A stretch of 52,141 bases of DNA. It comes from Arcicella rosea (GTDB lineage: Bacteria > Bacteroidota > Bacteroidia > Cytophagales > Spirosomataceae). The stretch's first letter is position 1. The number at the start of each line of letters is the position of its first letter. The stretch covers positions 1-52,141 of the forward strand of contig NZ_JACHKT010000037.1 of assembly GCF_014204325.1 (NCBI RefSeq), in the 5' to 3' direction. The position numbers were made by a program, and so were the translations under genes. Shown here in pieces: positions 8,547-16,476 of the stretch. A model generated the notes under the pieces. That model was not told the DNA's origin. It worked only from the letters and a program-made list of their open reading frames with translations, and made no database searches.

Positions 8547-8679
8547 TGAAGAATAAAATATAAATTTAAGGGTGAAATTCTTTGAATACTGTAAATAAAG
8601 CCATTTTTCGCTTTTGATACTGCTATTTTTAAATTCTAGAAACTCATTTTCAAATTGAGATTATCAACCCAATTAAAAT

Positions 8680-9915
8680 ATGGCCTTAAATTACCTCTGG
8701 ATTGCCTTCTTTATTGTCGCTTTTGTCGTTGCACTCATCAAACTAATTTTTACGGGTGATACCGAAATTTTTAAATTAATCATTGATGGAATGTTTGATT
8801 CTTCCGAAGTAGCAGTGATGAAAATTGCTTTGCCTTTGGCTGGCGTGATGACTTTCTTCATGGGTTTGTTAAACATTGGCGAGCGTGCTGGAGCGATTAA
8901 TTTTTTGGCCAGTTTGGTTGGTCCATTTTTCAATCGTTTATTTCCTGAAATTCCTAAAAATCACCCTGCTAATGGACAGATGATTATGAATTTCTCTGCC
9001 AATATGTTGGGTTTAGATAATGCTGCTACACCTTTTGGACTAAAAGCGATGCAGAGTTTACAAGAACTGAATCCGAGTAAAGACGTTGCCTCTAATGCAC
9101 AAATTATGTTTATGGTTTTGCACAGTGCTGGCCCTGTGCTGATTCCCTTGAGTATTATGGCACAGCGTTCGATTTATGGGGCGGCTGATGCTTCGGATAT
9201 TTTTATTCCTTGTCTGATTGCTACTTATGTGGCTACGGTTACGGGCTTACTTTTTGTAGCGATTCGACAGAAAATCAATTTGTTTGATAAAGTAATTATT
9301 TCATGGTTAGGTGGGATTTCCTTATTTATTGGCTTGGTACTTTGGTATTTTTCAAGTATTCCGAAAGAGCAAATTGAAGTAGTGTCAAAAGTAGCTTCCA
9401 ACCTTATTTTATTTACGTTTATTATTTCATTTTTATTGGGAGCTGTACGCAAAAAAGTAGATGTTTTTAGTGCTTTTATAGAAGGAGCAAAAGGTGGCTT
9501 TGAGACTTCGGTGAAAATAATTCCTTATTTGGTGGCAATGTTGGTGGCGATTGGAGCTTTACGTAATTCTGGTGCTTTAACTTGGGTCGTAGATGGAATG
9601 AAGTTCGTTTTCTCTTTAACAGGAATGAATACTGATTTTACCGATGCTCTTCCAACGGCACTGATGCACCCTTTGAGTGGTGGAGGCTCAAGAGCGATGA
9701 TGATTGATACCATGAAAACTTTCGGTGCAGATTCTTTTGCTGGACGTTTGTCATGTGTTTTTCAAGGCTCTTCTGATACGATTTTTTATGTTTTAGCTTT
9801 GTACTTTGGCTCAGTGAATATCAGAAATACTCGTTACACACTTTGGGCGGGTCTAACAGCCGATTTAGTGAGCGTTATTACTTCTATTTGGGTGAGCTAT
9901 ATTTTCTTTCATTAG
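8680..9915 (+). CDS. Fused SpmA-SpmB nucleoside-recognition-domain membrane protein
   Basis: Polytopic inner-membrane protein of 411 residues made of two Gate/nucleoside-recognition halves. Residues about 1-195 resemble SpmA (GERAGAINFLASLVGPFF, NMLGLDNAATPFG, HSAGPVLIPLS). Residues about 235-411 resemble SpmB (FIEGAKGGFETSVKIIPYL, ALMHPLSGGGSRAMM, FQGSSDTIFYV). In spore formers these are two separate adjacent genes for spore maturation; here they are one chain in a lineage that does not sporulate. A transport role is likely but the substrate is unknown. It precedes the polysaccharide block with a 178-bp gap and is probably not part of it. Confidence 0.88.
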   Translation: MALNYLWIAFFIVAFVVALIKLIFTGDTEIFKLIIDGMFDSSEVAVMKIALPLAGVMTFFMGLLNIGERAGAINFLASLVGPFFNRLFPEIPKNHPANGQMIMNFSANMLGLDNAATPFGLKAMQSLQELNPSKDVASNAQIMFMVLHSAGPVLIPLSIMAQRSIYGAADASDIFIPCLIATYVATVTGLLFVAIRQKINLFDKVIISWLGGISLFIGLVLWYFSSIPKEQIEVVSKVASNLILFTFIISFLLGAVRKKVDVFSAFIEGAKGGFETSVKIIPYLVAMLVAIGALRNSGALTWVVDGMKFVFSLTGMNTDFTDALPTALMHPLSGGGSRAMMIDTMKTFGADSFAGRLSCVFQGSSDTIFYVLALYFGSVNIRNTRYTLWAGLTADLVSVITSIWVSYIFFH

Positions 9916-9958
9916 GCTGTTGTTGGCTTTCAGAAGTCGGCTATCGGATGTTGGATTT

Positions 9959-9999
9959 AGGATTTCAGATTTCGGCAGTTTAAGGAAATCTGAAATCCT
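9959..9999. repeat. Long perfect hairpin in a repeat-rich spacer
   Basis: A 15-bp perfect stem pairs 9959-9973 (aggatttcagatttc) with 9985-9999 (gaaatctgaaatcct) across an 11-base loop. The rest of the spacer, to 10090, is built of variants of the same short words (aatct, aaatcct, aagtc, cttcaatc). It may stop transcription after the SpmA-SpmB gene, but there is only a weak T run, and its make-up suggests a dispersed intergenic repeat. Confidence 0.7.
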
Positions 10000-10093
10000 T
10001 TAGTCTTCAATCTTAAAGTCCTGAAGTCCAGATAGAAATCTTGTTTCTTGCGTCTAAAATCTTGAATCTAAAAATCCTAAAGTCTTCAAATCA

Positions 10094-11704
10094 ATGAAAA
10101 CAAAACTCTACTTCTACACAATTCTACATTTACGTCCGAAGCAAATATTTTATCAATTGTATTATCGGACAAAACGTTTTTTCAGAAAAATACTTCGTTT
10201 ACAATACTCTAAAACGATAGAAGCGAAGAGTTTTAGGTTACATTTACAAGCTTCAATTTCTGCTAAAAGGACTTACTTTCCAACAGAAAATCGTTTCGTT
10301 TTTCTGAATCAATCCAAGTATTTTAAAGAAGACATCGACTGGAACGATGAAAAATCTTTTGGAAAATTATGGGCTTATCAGCTAAATTATTTTGATTTTC
10401 TGCATCAAAAAGACCTATCCAAAGAAGAAGGCTTGGCTTTGATAAATACTTTTATCAATACTTCAAACCTCAGCACAGGTTTAGAACCATATCCTATTTC
10501 TTTGAGAGGCATCAATTGGATAAAATTTTTGACTTATCATCAAATTCAAGAAACCCCAATAGATGCCGTTTTGATGGCTCATTATCGTATTTTAGGTAAG
10601 AATCTTGAGTACCATATTCTAGGAAATCACTTATTAGAAAATGCTTTTTCCTTACTTTTCGCCGCATATTATTTTAGAGATAAGTACTTTCTGAAAATCG
10701 CTACCAAGCTTTTGAAAGAAGAACTAAAAGAACAAATTTTAGCTGATGGCGGACATTTTGAATTATCGCCCATGTATCATCAAATCGTACTCTTTCGTTT
10801 ACTCGACTGCTTGAATTTGGTGAAAAATAATCCTGATTTTGGCGAGTACTCTATCAATGAATTATTGAAAGGTTATGCTCAAAAAATGCTGGATTTTTTA
10901 GCGGTAATTACTTTTGAAAATGGCGATATTCCTTTGGTAAATGATTCCGCCCAAAATTTTGCACCCAATACTGCTAAACTTTTAGCGTATGCCAAAAGCT
11001 TGAATTTATCGCCAAAAACTACGAAAATTAAAGAAAGTGGCTATCGGAAATTTCAGAAAGCTACGTATGAATTGTTTGTTGATGTGGCTGAAATTTCTCC
11101 TAAGTACTTATCTGCACACGCTCATTCTGATACGCTCAATTTCATTCTGTACATTCGTGGAAAGCCTTTTATTGTGGACACTGGTACTTCAACTTATCAG
11201 TTTGCTGAAAGGCGACAGCAGGAACGCTCGACTGCGGCACATAATACCGTTCAAATTGGGAATTTTGAACAATCGGAAATTTGGAGTATTTTTAGAGTAG
11301 CGAGACGAGCGAAACCAAAGATTTTATCAGAATCAGAAAATCATATTTCGGCTTCGCACAACGGCTATCAGCGTTTGGGAATTGTTCATCAAAGAGATTT
11401 TTGGATAGAAGAACAACAAATTACCATTCGTGATAGAATATTTGGGAATGAGAATTTTCCAGCAAAAGCATTTTTACACTTTTATCCAAACATCGAAATT
11501 ACGCTTACTGAAAATACAATTTCGACATATTTTGCCACGATTATATTTTCAGAAAACCTTGAAATTACGCTTGCAGAGTATTTATTAGCCGAAGAGTTTA
11601 ATATACTCAAACCAGCCAAATTAGCGATTATACACTTTCAAAAAGAATTAACTACAACAATTAAATTCCATAAAGCTTATGAAAATCCTCGTCCTAAGTT
11701 TTAA
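10094..11704 (+). CDS. Heparinase II/III-family protein
   Basis: Alginate-lyase-fold protein with a C-terminal heparinase II/III-like domain. The helical (alpha/alpha toroid) part holds EYHILGNHLLENAF and DGGHFELSPMYHQ; the C-terminal beta part starts near residue 320 with SAHAHSDTLNF, FIVDTGTSTYQF and AAHNTVQIG, the usual signature with its His residues. There is no signal peptide, so it is predicted to be cytoplasmic, as is common for copies encoded in surface-polysaccharide loci. Its role there (modifying or editing a uronic-acid-containing glycan) is inference. Its 3' end overlaps the next glycosyltransferase gene by 26 bases, which indicates translational coupling. Confidence 0.85.
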   Translation: MKTKLYFYTILHLRPKQIFYQLYYRTKRFFRKILRLQYSKTIEAKSFRLHLQASISAKRTYFPTENRFVFLNQSKYFKEDIDWNDEKSFGKLWAYQLNYFDFLHQKDLSKEEGLALINTFINTSNLSTGLEPYPISLRGINWIKFLTYHQIQETPIDAVLMAHYRILGKNLEYHILGNHLLENAFSLLFAAYYFRDKYFLKIATKLLKEELKEQILADGGHFELSPMYHQIVLFRLLDCLNLVKNNPDFGEYSINELLKGYAQKMLDFLAVITFENGDIPLVNDSAQNFAPNTAKLLAYAKSLNLSPKTTKIKESGYRKFQKATYELFVDVAEISPKYLSAHAHSDTLNFILYIRGKPFIVDTGTSTYQFAERRQQERSTAAHNTVQIGNFEQSEIWSIFRVARRAKPKILSESENHISASHNGYQRLGIVHQRDFWIEEQQITIRDRIFGNENFPAKAFLHFYPNIEITLTENTISTYFATIIFSENLEITLAEYLLAEEFNILKPAKLAIIHFQKELTTTIKFHKAYENPRPKF

Positions 11705-12881
11705 TTTTCAGCCAGATTTGTGTGCTGGTTCGTTCAGAAGTACTGCTTTGGTAAAAGCACTTCAAGTAAAAATTGCTTCAAGCGATTCGATTGAAGTACT
11801 CACTACAACGCCAAACCGCTATCACAGTTTCAGCAATCAAGCTCCAATTTTTGAGCAAAAGGATAATCTAATCATTCGCAGGATTCCTTTGCCAGCACAT
11901 AAAAACAGTATTTTCGGACAAATTTTTGCCTTTACATTTTACGCAAAATCGGTGCTGAAATATACTAAAAAGTACGATTATGATTTGATTTACGCTTCTT
12001 CTTCTCGGCTTTTTACGGCTTTACTCGGAGCAATGATTGCTCGTAGAAAACCCACTTTACTTTTTCTTGACATCAGAGATATTTTTTCGGAAGCTGTTTT
12101 AGAAGCTTTTCAAAAACCTGTTTTTAAGTTTTTTATGAAAATATTTCTTGTACCAATCTTGAAAATGATTGAAAAATTTAGCGTTAATACTGCTCAACAT
12201 CTCAATCTTGTTTCAGAAGCTTTTGCGGATAATTTTAAATACTTCAAGGGAAATATTAGTTTTTTTACCAACGGGATTGATGAAGTATTTTTGAAACATC
12301 ATTTTGAGCATACTCCTCAAAATCAACCACAAATAATTACTTATGCAGGAAATATTGGCAATGGTCAAGGTTTGGAGAAAATCATTCCCGAAGCAGCGAA
12401 AGCTTTGGAAGGGAAGTACATTTTTAATGTTATCGGAGACGGAAATACCCAAAAATTGTTAGCTGAGAAGCTAAGTCTTCTGAATGTAAGAAATGTTAAT
12501 TTGTTTAAACCCGTAAGTCAGGAAAAGTTGCTTGATTTTTATCAGAAAAGCGATTATTTATTTTTGCATCTGAACGATGCCAAAGCTTTTGAAAAAGTAT
12601 TGCCATCAAAGATTTTTGAATACGGAGCAAGTAACAAAACCATTCTCGCAGGCGTAAATGGTTTTGCGAGAAATTTCATTGAAAAAAATGTAGCAAACGT
12701 TATTCTTTTCAAACCTTGCAATGTGGAAAATTTGCTTGAAAAATTAGAAAATCACCGTTTTTCAACTGTAAATCGAAGTGATTTTATCGAAAAATTTAGT
12801 CGAAAAACACTGATGGACGAAATGTCCAAAATCATTTTAGCAATGATTCATTCGCCTAACATTGAAAAAAATGTAGTATAA
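11679..12881 (+). CDS. Glycosyltransferase, GT4 family
   Basis: GT-B glycosyltransferase of 400 residues. The N-terminal acceptor domain starts MKILVLSFNFQPDLCAGSFR, like WcaI/WbuB-type enzymes. The hinge reads FFTNGIDEVF, and the donor domain has TYAGNIGNGQGLEKI and SKIFEYGASNKTILAGV. The glutamate of the EX7E motif is only partly recognisable. It starts inside the heparinase-like gene. An 81-base gap, open in frame after its stop, separates it from the dehydrogenase gene. Probably adds one sugar to the lipid-linked repeat unit. Confidence 0.88.
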   Translation: MKILVLSFNFQPDLCAGSFRSTALVKALQVKIASSDSIEVLTTTPNRYHSFSNQAPIFEQKDNLIIRRIPLPAHKNSIFGQIFAFTFYAKSVLKYTKKYDYDLIYASSSRLFTALLGAMIARRKPTLLFLDIRDIFSEAVLEAFQKPVFKFFMKIFLVPILKMIEKFSVNTAQHLNLVSEAFADNFKYFKGNISFFTNGIDEVFLKHHFEHTPQNQPQIITYAGNIGNGQGLEKIIPEAAKALEGKYIFNVIGDGNTQKLLAEKLSLLNVRNVNLFKPVSQEKLLDFYQKSDYLFLHLNDAKAFEKVLPSKIFEYGASNKTILAGVNGFARNFIEKNVANVILFKPCNVENLLEKLENHRFSTVNRSDFIEKFSRKTLMDEMSKIILAMIHSPNIEKNVV

Positions 12882-12962
12882 GCTTACCTTTATGTTTTAA
12901 TTCAAAAAATCATTCATGCTGAAACAAGCATTGATGAAATCGAAGATAGCATTTTTTTAACA

Positions 12963-14237
12963 TTGAAGCTCATTTTGGATATACAAGCAACGAAAATCGC
13001 AATTATTGGCCTTGGTTATGTAGGCTTACCTTTAGCAGTAGAATTTGGAAAAAAGTACCAAGTTTTGGGTTTCGATATTAACCAAACTCGTGTGAACGAG
13101 TTAAATGCTGGTCACGACCGCACGCATGAAGTAGCATCTTCGCAGTTGAAAGCTTCTGAAAAGCTTACTTTTTCGGCTTCCCCTGAGATGTTGAGTACTT
13201 GTAATGTGTTTATCGTGACGGTGCCAACGCCAATTGATAAATACAAAAAACCAGATTTAATTCCTTTGCTTTCGGCAAGTAAAACCGTTGGAAAGGTTTT
13301 GAAGAAAAACGACATCGTGATTTACGAATCTACGGTTTATCCGGGTTGTACGGAAGAAGATTGCGTGCCAGTTTTGGAAAGAGAGAGTGGGTTGAAATTC
13401 AATGAAGATTTTTTCTGTGGTTATTCGCCAGAGCGTATCAATCCGGGTGATAAAATCAATACTTTAACCAAAATCAGAAAAGTAACTTCTGGTTCAACAG
13501 AAGAAATTGCCGAGTTTGTTGACCAACTTTATGGCTCAATTATTGAAGCAGGAACTTACAAAGCTTCTTCGTTGAAAGTAGCCGAAGCCAGTAAAGCCAT
13601 TGAAAATGCTCAACGTGATGTGAATATTTCGTTCGTCAATGAATTATCATTGATTTTCGATAAAATGGGCATTGATACTTCTGAAGTATTAGAAGCCGCT
13701 GGTACAAAATGGAATTTCTTGAAATTTAAACCAGGTTTGGTAGGTGGACACTGTATCGGCGTAGATCCTTATTATTTGTTGCATAAATCTGAAAGTTTGG
13801 GTTATTATCCACAAGTAATTCTTTCGGGAAGACGAGTAAATGATAATATGGGAATTTTTGTAGGCGGAAAACTCATTAAATTATTGATAAAAAAAGGACA
13901 TAAAATCGAAGGAAGTAAAGTGTTGATTTTGGGAATTACTTTCAAAGAGAATTGTCCAGATATTCGTAACTCAAGAGTAATTGATGTCTATCAAGAATTA
14001 AAAGAATTCGGTGTACAAATTGACGTACATGACCCGTGGGCAGATAAAAAAGAAGTACACGAAGAGTATGGAATTTCACTATTGGATTCAATCACAGAAA
14101 AGTATGATGGAATTTTATTAGCGGTTTCGCATGATGAGTACAAAAACTTGGATTTAGAAGAATTGAAAAACCCAGATGCTGTCGTATATGATATTAAGTC
14201 TTTATGGGATAAGGAATTAGTGGATGCAAGACTATAA
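12963..14237 (+). CDS. UDP-sugar 6-dehydrogenase, TviB/WbpA-like
   Basis: NAD-dependent oxidation of a UDP-sugar (UDP-GlcNAc or UDP-GalNAc by family analogy) to its uronic acid. Seen: the Rossmann motif GLGYVGLPLAVEFG at residues 16-29, VPTPID, STVYPGCTE, GYSPERINPGDK, the Lys/Asn helix EASKAIENAQRDVN, and the catalytic Cys C264 in LVGGHCIGVDPYYL. The C-terminal domain has ILGITFKENCPDIRNSR. No in-frame ATG exists between the previous gene's stop (12879-12881) and the Rossmann motif, so translation must use TTG at 12963, TTG at 12975, or another weak codon. The product fits a polymer containing amino-uronic acids. Confidence 0.92.
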   Translation: MKLILDIQATKIAIIGLGYVGLPLAVEFGKKYQVLGFDINQTRVNELNAGHDRTHEVASSQLKASEKLTFSASPEMLSTCNVFIVTVPTPIDKYKKPDLIPLLSASKTVGKVLKKNDIVIYESTVYPGCTEEDCVPVLERESGLKFNEDFFCGYSPERINPGDKINTLTKIRKVTSGSTEEIAEFVDQLYGSIIEAGTYKASSLKVAEASKAIENAQRDVNISFVNELSLIFDKMGIDTSEVLEAAGTKWNFLKFKPGLVGGHCIGVDPYYLLHKSESLGYYPQVILSGRRVNDNMGIFVGGKLIKLLIKKGHKIEGSKVLILGITFKENCPDIRNSRVIDVYQELKEFGVQIDVHDPWADKKEVHEEYGISLLDSITEKYDGILLAVSHDEYKNLDLEELKNPDAVVYDIKSLWDKELVDARL

Positions 14238-14278
14238 GCATCTATTTATGTTATAGTTTGATATTTGAAAGACATTTG

Positions 14279-14312
14279 AAAAGAGATAAGTGATTTGCTT
14301 GTCTCTTTTTTT
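14279..14312 (+). terminator. Terminator after the UDP-sugar dehydrogenase
   Basis: Bases 14279-14290 (aaaagagataag) pair with 14298-14309 (cttgtctctttt), a 12-bp stem with one T-G pair, followed by a run of T. It splits the polysaccharide block into two transcription units. Confidence 0.8.
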
Positions 14313-14425
14313 ATGCCTAGTTATTGAGTAGAAAAAAAAATATGGCTATACCTGAAATTCGTTTTTAATAATTTATTATTTTAGAGTAAAATATTTATGT
14401 TTTACAACCTAAATCTACCCTTAGT

Positions 14426-15352
14426 ATGAGAAAGATTCTTATCACAGGAGGAGCGGGTTTTATACCAAGCTCTTTAGCCGACAGGCTTTTACAAGATGAA
14501 CAAAATTTTATTATTGCTCTTGATAATTTTTCCACTGGGAATGAGCGAAATCTTCCCTCAAAACCGCCTTCCAATTACCAATTTCTGAAGTGTGATGTAA
14601 ATGACTATGGAAGTCTTTCAGAAATAATGAATCAATTTGATTTCGATTATATTTTCCATTATGCTGCCATTGTTGGCGTTCAAAGAACGCTTGACAATCC
14701 TTCGAGTGTTTTGGGTGATATTCAGGGAATTCAGAATATTTTGAGTTTAGCGAGAGATAAAAATGTAAAGCGTATTTTTTTTGCCTCTTCTTCTGAAGTA
14801 TATGGGGAATCCAAAGAGTATCCCCAACATGAAGAATTAACGCCTTTGAATGGAAAACTGCCTTATGCGGCGGTCAAAAAAGTTGGAGAAACTATCATTG
14901 ACTCTTTCAAATTCACTTTTGATTTAGATTACACCATTTTTAGATTTTTCAATACTTATGGTGCAAAGCAAAATCATGATTTTGTGGTTTCAAGATTTTT
15001 GGATTTAGCCTTAAAAAATGAACCGATTACTATTTACGGAGATGGTTCACAAACTCGCACCTTTTGTTATATCGACGATAATATTGAAGTAACACTAAAG
15101 ATTTTAGATGAGAATTTGGCAGTAAATCAAGTGCTAAATCTTGGTTCAGATATTGAAATCAGTATTCTATCTCTTGCTGAAAAAATTATCGAACTAACAG
15201 GTTCTAGTTCTTCTATCGTGCATCTACCTGCACTTGAAAAAGGCGATATGGCAAGGAGAAAACCTGTAAATGATAAAATGAAACAAATTTTAGGAAGAGA
15301 GTTAATCTCTTTAGATGAAGGTCTCAAACGTATTATCAGTATTTACCTCTAA
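14426..15352 (+). CDS. NAD-dependent sugar epimerase/dehydratase (extended SDR)
   Basis: Nucleotide-sugar epimerase or dehydratase of 308 residues. The cofactor loop is TGGAGFIPSSL: G8, A10 and G11 are normal, but the third glycine of GxxGxxG is P14. The catalytic triad is complete, with S121-S123 in FASSSEVYG and Y147/K151 in PYAAVKK. The C-terminal half has RFFNTYGAKQ and GDGSQTRTFCYIDD. It looks most like UDP-glucuronate decarboxylase or UDP-GlcNAc-uronate 4-epimerase relatives, and coupling to the preceding UDP-sugar dehydrogenase is plausible. The exact reaction cannot be set from sequence. It lies 11 bases upstream of the sugar-1-phosphate transferase gene. Confidence 0.88.
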   Translation: MRKILITGGAGFIPSSLADRLLQDEQNFIIALDNFSTGNERNLPSKPPSNYQFLKCDVNDYGSLSEIMNQFDFDYIFHYAAIVGVQRTLDNPSSVLGDIQGIQNILSLARDKNVKRIFFASSSEVYGESKEYPQHEELTPLNGKLPYAAVKKVGETIIDSFKFTFDLDYTIFRFFNTYGAKQNHDFVVSRFLDLALKNEPITIYGDGSQTRTFCYIDDNIEVTLKILDENLAVNQVLNLGSDIEISILSLAEKIIELTGSSSSIVHLPALEKGDMARRKPVNDKMKQILGRELISLDEGLKRIISIYL

Positions 15353-15363
15353 AAATTACCTCT

Positions 15364-16401
15364 ATGAACACAAGTAATAAACCATTAATTATTCTAGGTG
15401 CATTTTGTTGTATTTTTTCATTTGTATTGAATGGCACTTTGCTGAAGTATCTGAAAATCCAAACGCCAAAAAAAGCTAATTCACAGATAAGATGGAGTAT
15501 TTCCAAGCAACCAACACTCGGTGGGATTTCGTTTTACCTCTCGTTTTTAATAATGTTCTTTTATACATCACAGCCTTCTTATTCACTTCTCTTGCCGTTA
15601 ACGCTTGCTTTTGGAATTGGTTTAATTGATGATTACTTTGTTCTTTCTCCTTTTTTTAAATTGTTAGGTCAACTTTTAATAGCTTTACTGATTGTCAAAG
15701 AACACTGTATTTATTTGGTCGATAATAATGTTGTGAATACTGTTTTTACTTTTTTCTGGATAATTGGTTTGATGAACGCCATTAATATGCTTGATAATAT
15801 GGATGGTATTTTGGCTTCAACGGTTTTAATAATATTGTTGGTTGCTTTAATCATACGACCCGAAGCATCGAGTCTCGAACTTAATTTTTACATAGTTTAT
15901 ATTGTAGGAGCATTGATTAGTTTTTTATACTTCAATTGGCAGCCTGCTAAAATGTACATGGGCGATTCGGGCAGTCAGTTTTTAGGAGCTTTTTTGGCTT
16001 GGATTAGTATTCAATACTTCTGGATTTTTAGAGATGAAAGTATTGAGGGTTTTCAAATTAAGCAGTTTTTAGTGCCAGTTTTAGCTTTTATTATTCCTAT
16101 TATTGATACTTCTACAGTTATATATTTTCGTATAAAAAAAGGAATATCTCCGTTTATTGGGGGCAAAGACCATCTCACGCATCACTTAGTTTATGCTGGC
16201 TTTTCAGAAAGGCAAGCTGTGATACTTTTGAGTATAATTTCTCTATTTTCAGGAATGATTATCTTTTTTATTGAAGATATTGTCGGAACGAATCAATGGA
16301 GGAATGTGTGTTCGATAATTGTGGCAATTTATATCTTGTTGGTTTGGTTACTTTTGCAGATAATGTATGAAAAAGGAGAAGCAAAGAAAGTACTATCTTG
16401 A
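15364..16401 (+). CDS. Polyprenyl-phosphate sugar-1-phosphate transferase (WecA/MraY family)
   Basis: Multi-spanning inner-membrane enzyme that starts a surface glycan by moving a HexNAc-1-phosphate from UDP-sugar to undecaprenyl phosphate. Seen: KQPTLGGISF, the Asp pair GLIDDYFVLSP, NAINMLDNMDGILAS (metal and substrate loop; most relatives have NLIDGIDG), KMYMGDSGSQFLGA and the cytoplasmic His motif GGKDHLTHHLVYAGFSE. About ten membrane segments fit the 345 residues. As the last gene of the block it supplies the initiating step for the glycosyltransferases encoded before it. Confidence 0.92.
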   Translation: MNTSNKPLIILGAFCCIFSFVLNGTLLKYLKIQTPKKANSQIRWSISKQPTLGGISFYLSFLIMFFYTSQPSYSLLLPLTLAFGIGLIDDYFVLSPFFKLLGQLLIALLIVKEHCIYLVDNNVVNTVFTFFWIIGLMNAINMLDNMDGILASTVLIILLVALIIRPEASSLELNFYIVYIVGALISFLYFNWQPAKMYMGDSGSQFLGAFLAWISIQYFWIFRDESIEGFQIKQFLVPVLAFIIPIIDTSTVIYFRIKKGISPFIGGKDHLTHHLVYAGFSERQAVILLSIISLFSGMIIFFIEDIVGTNQWRNVCSIIVAIYILLVWLLLQIMYEKGEAKKVLS

Positions 16402-16418
16402 TAATTTTAACTGACTGT

Positions 16419-16465
16419 AAACTAAAAGAGCTTGTTTTCATCAAGAAAACAAGCTCTTTTAGTTT
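16419..16465. terminator. Bidirectional terminator between converging genes
   Basis: A 21-bp perfect stem (16419-16439 with 16445-16465) has a 5-base loop and the core aagagcttgttttc. Its A/T flanks serve both the transferase gene (plus) and aspS (minus). It is the most stable hairpin in the window. Confidence 0.93.
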
Positions 16466-16476
16466 ATGCTGAGAAA

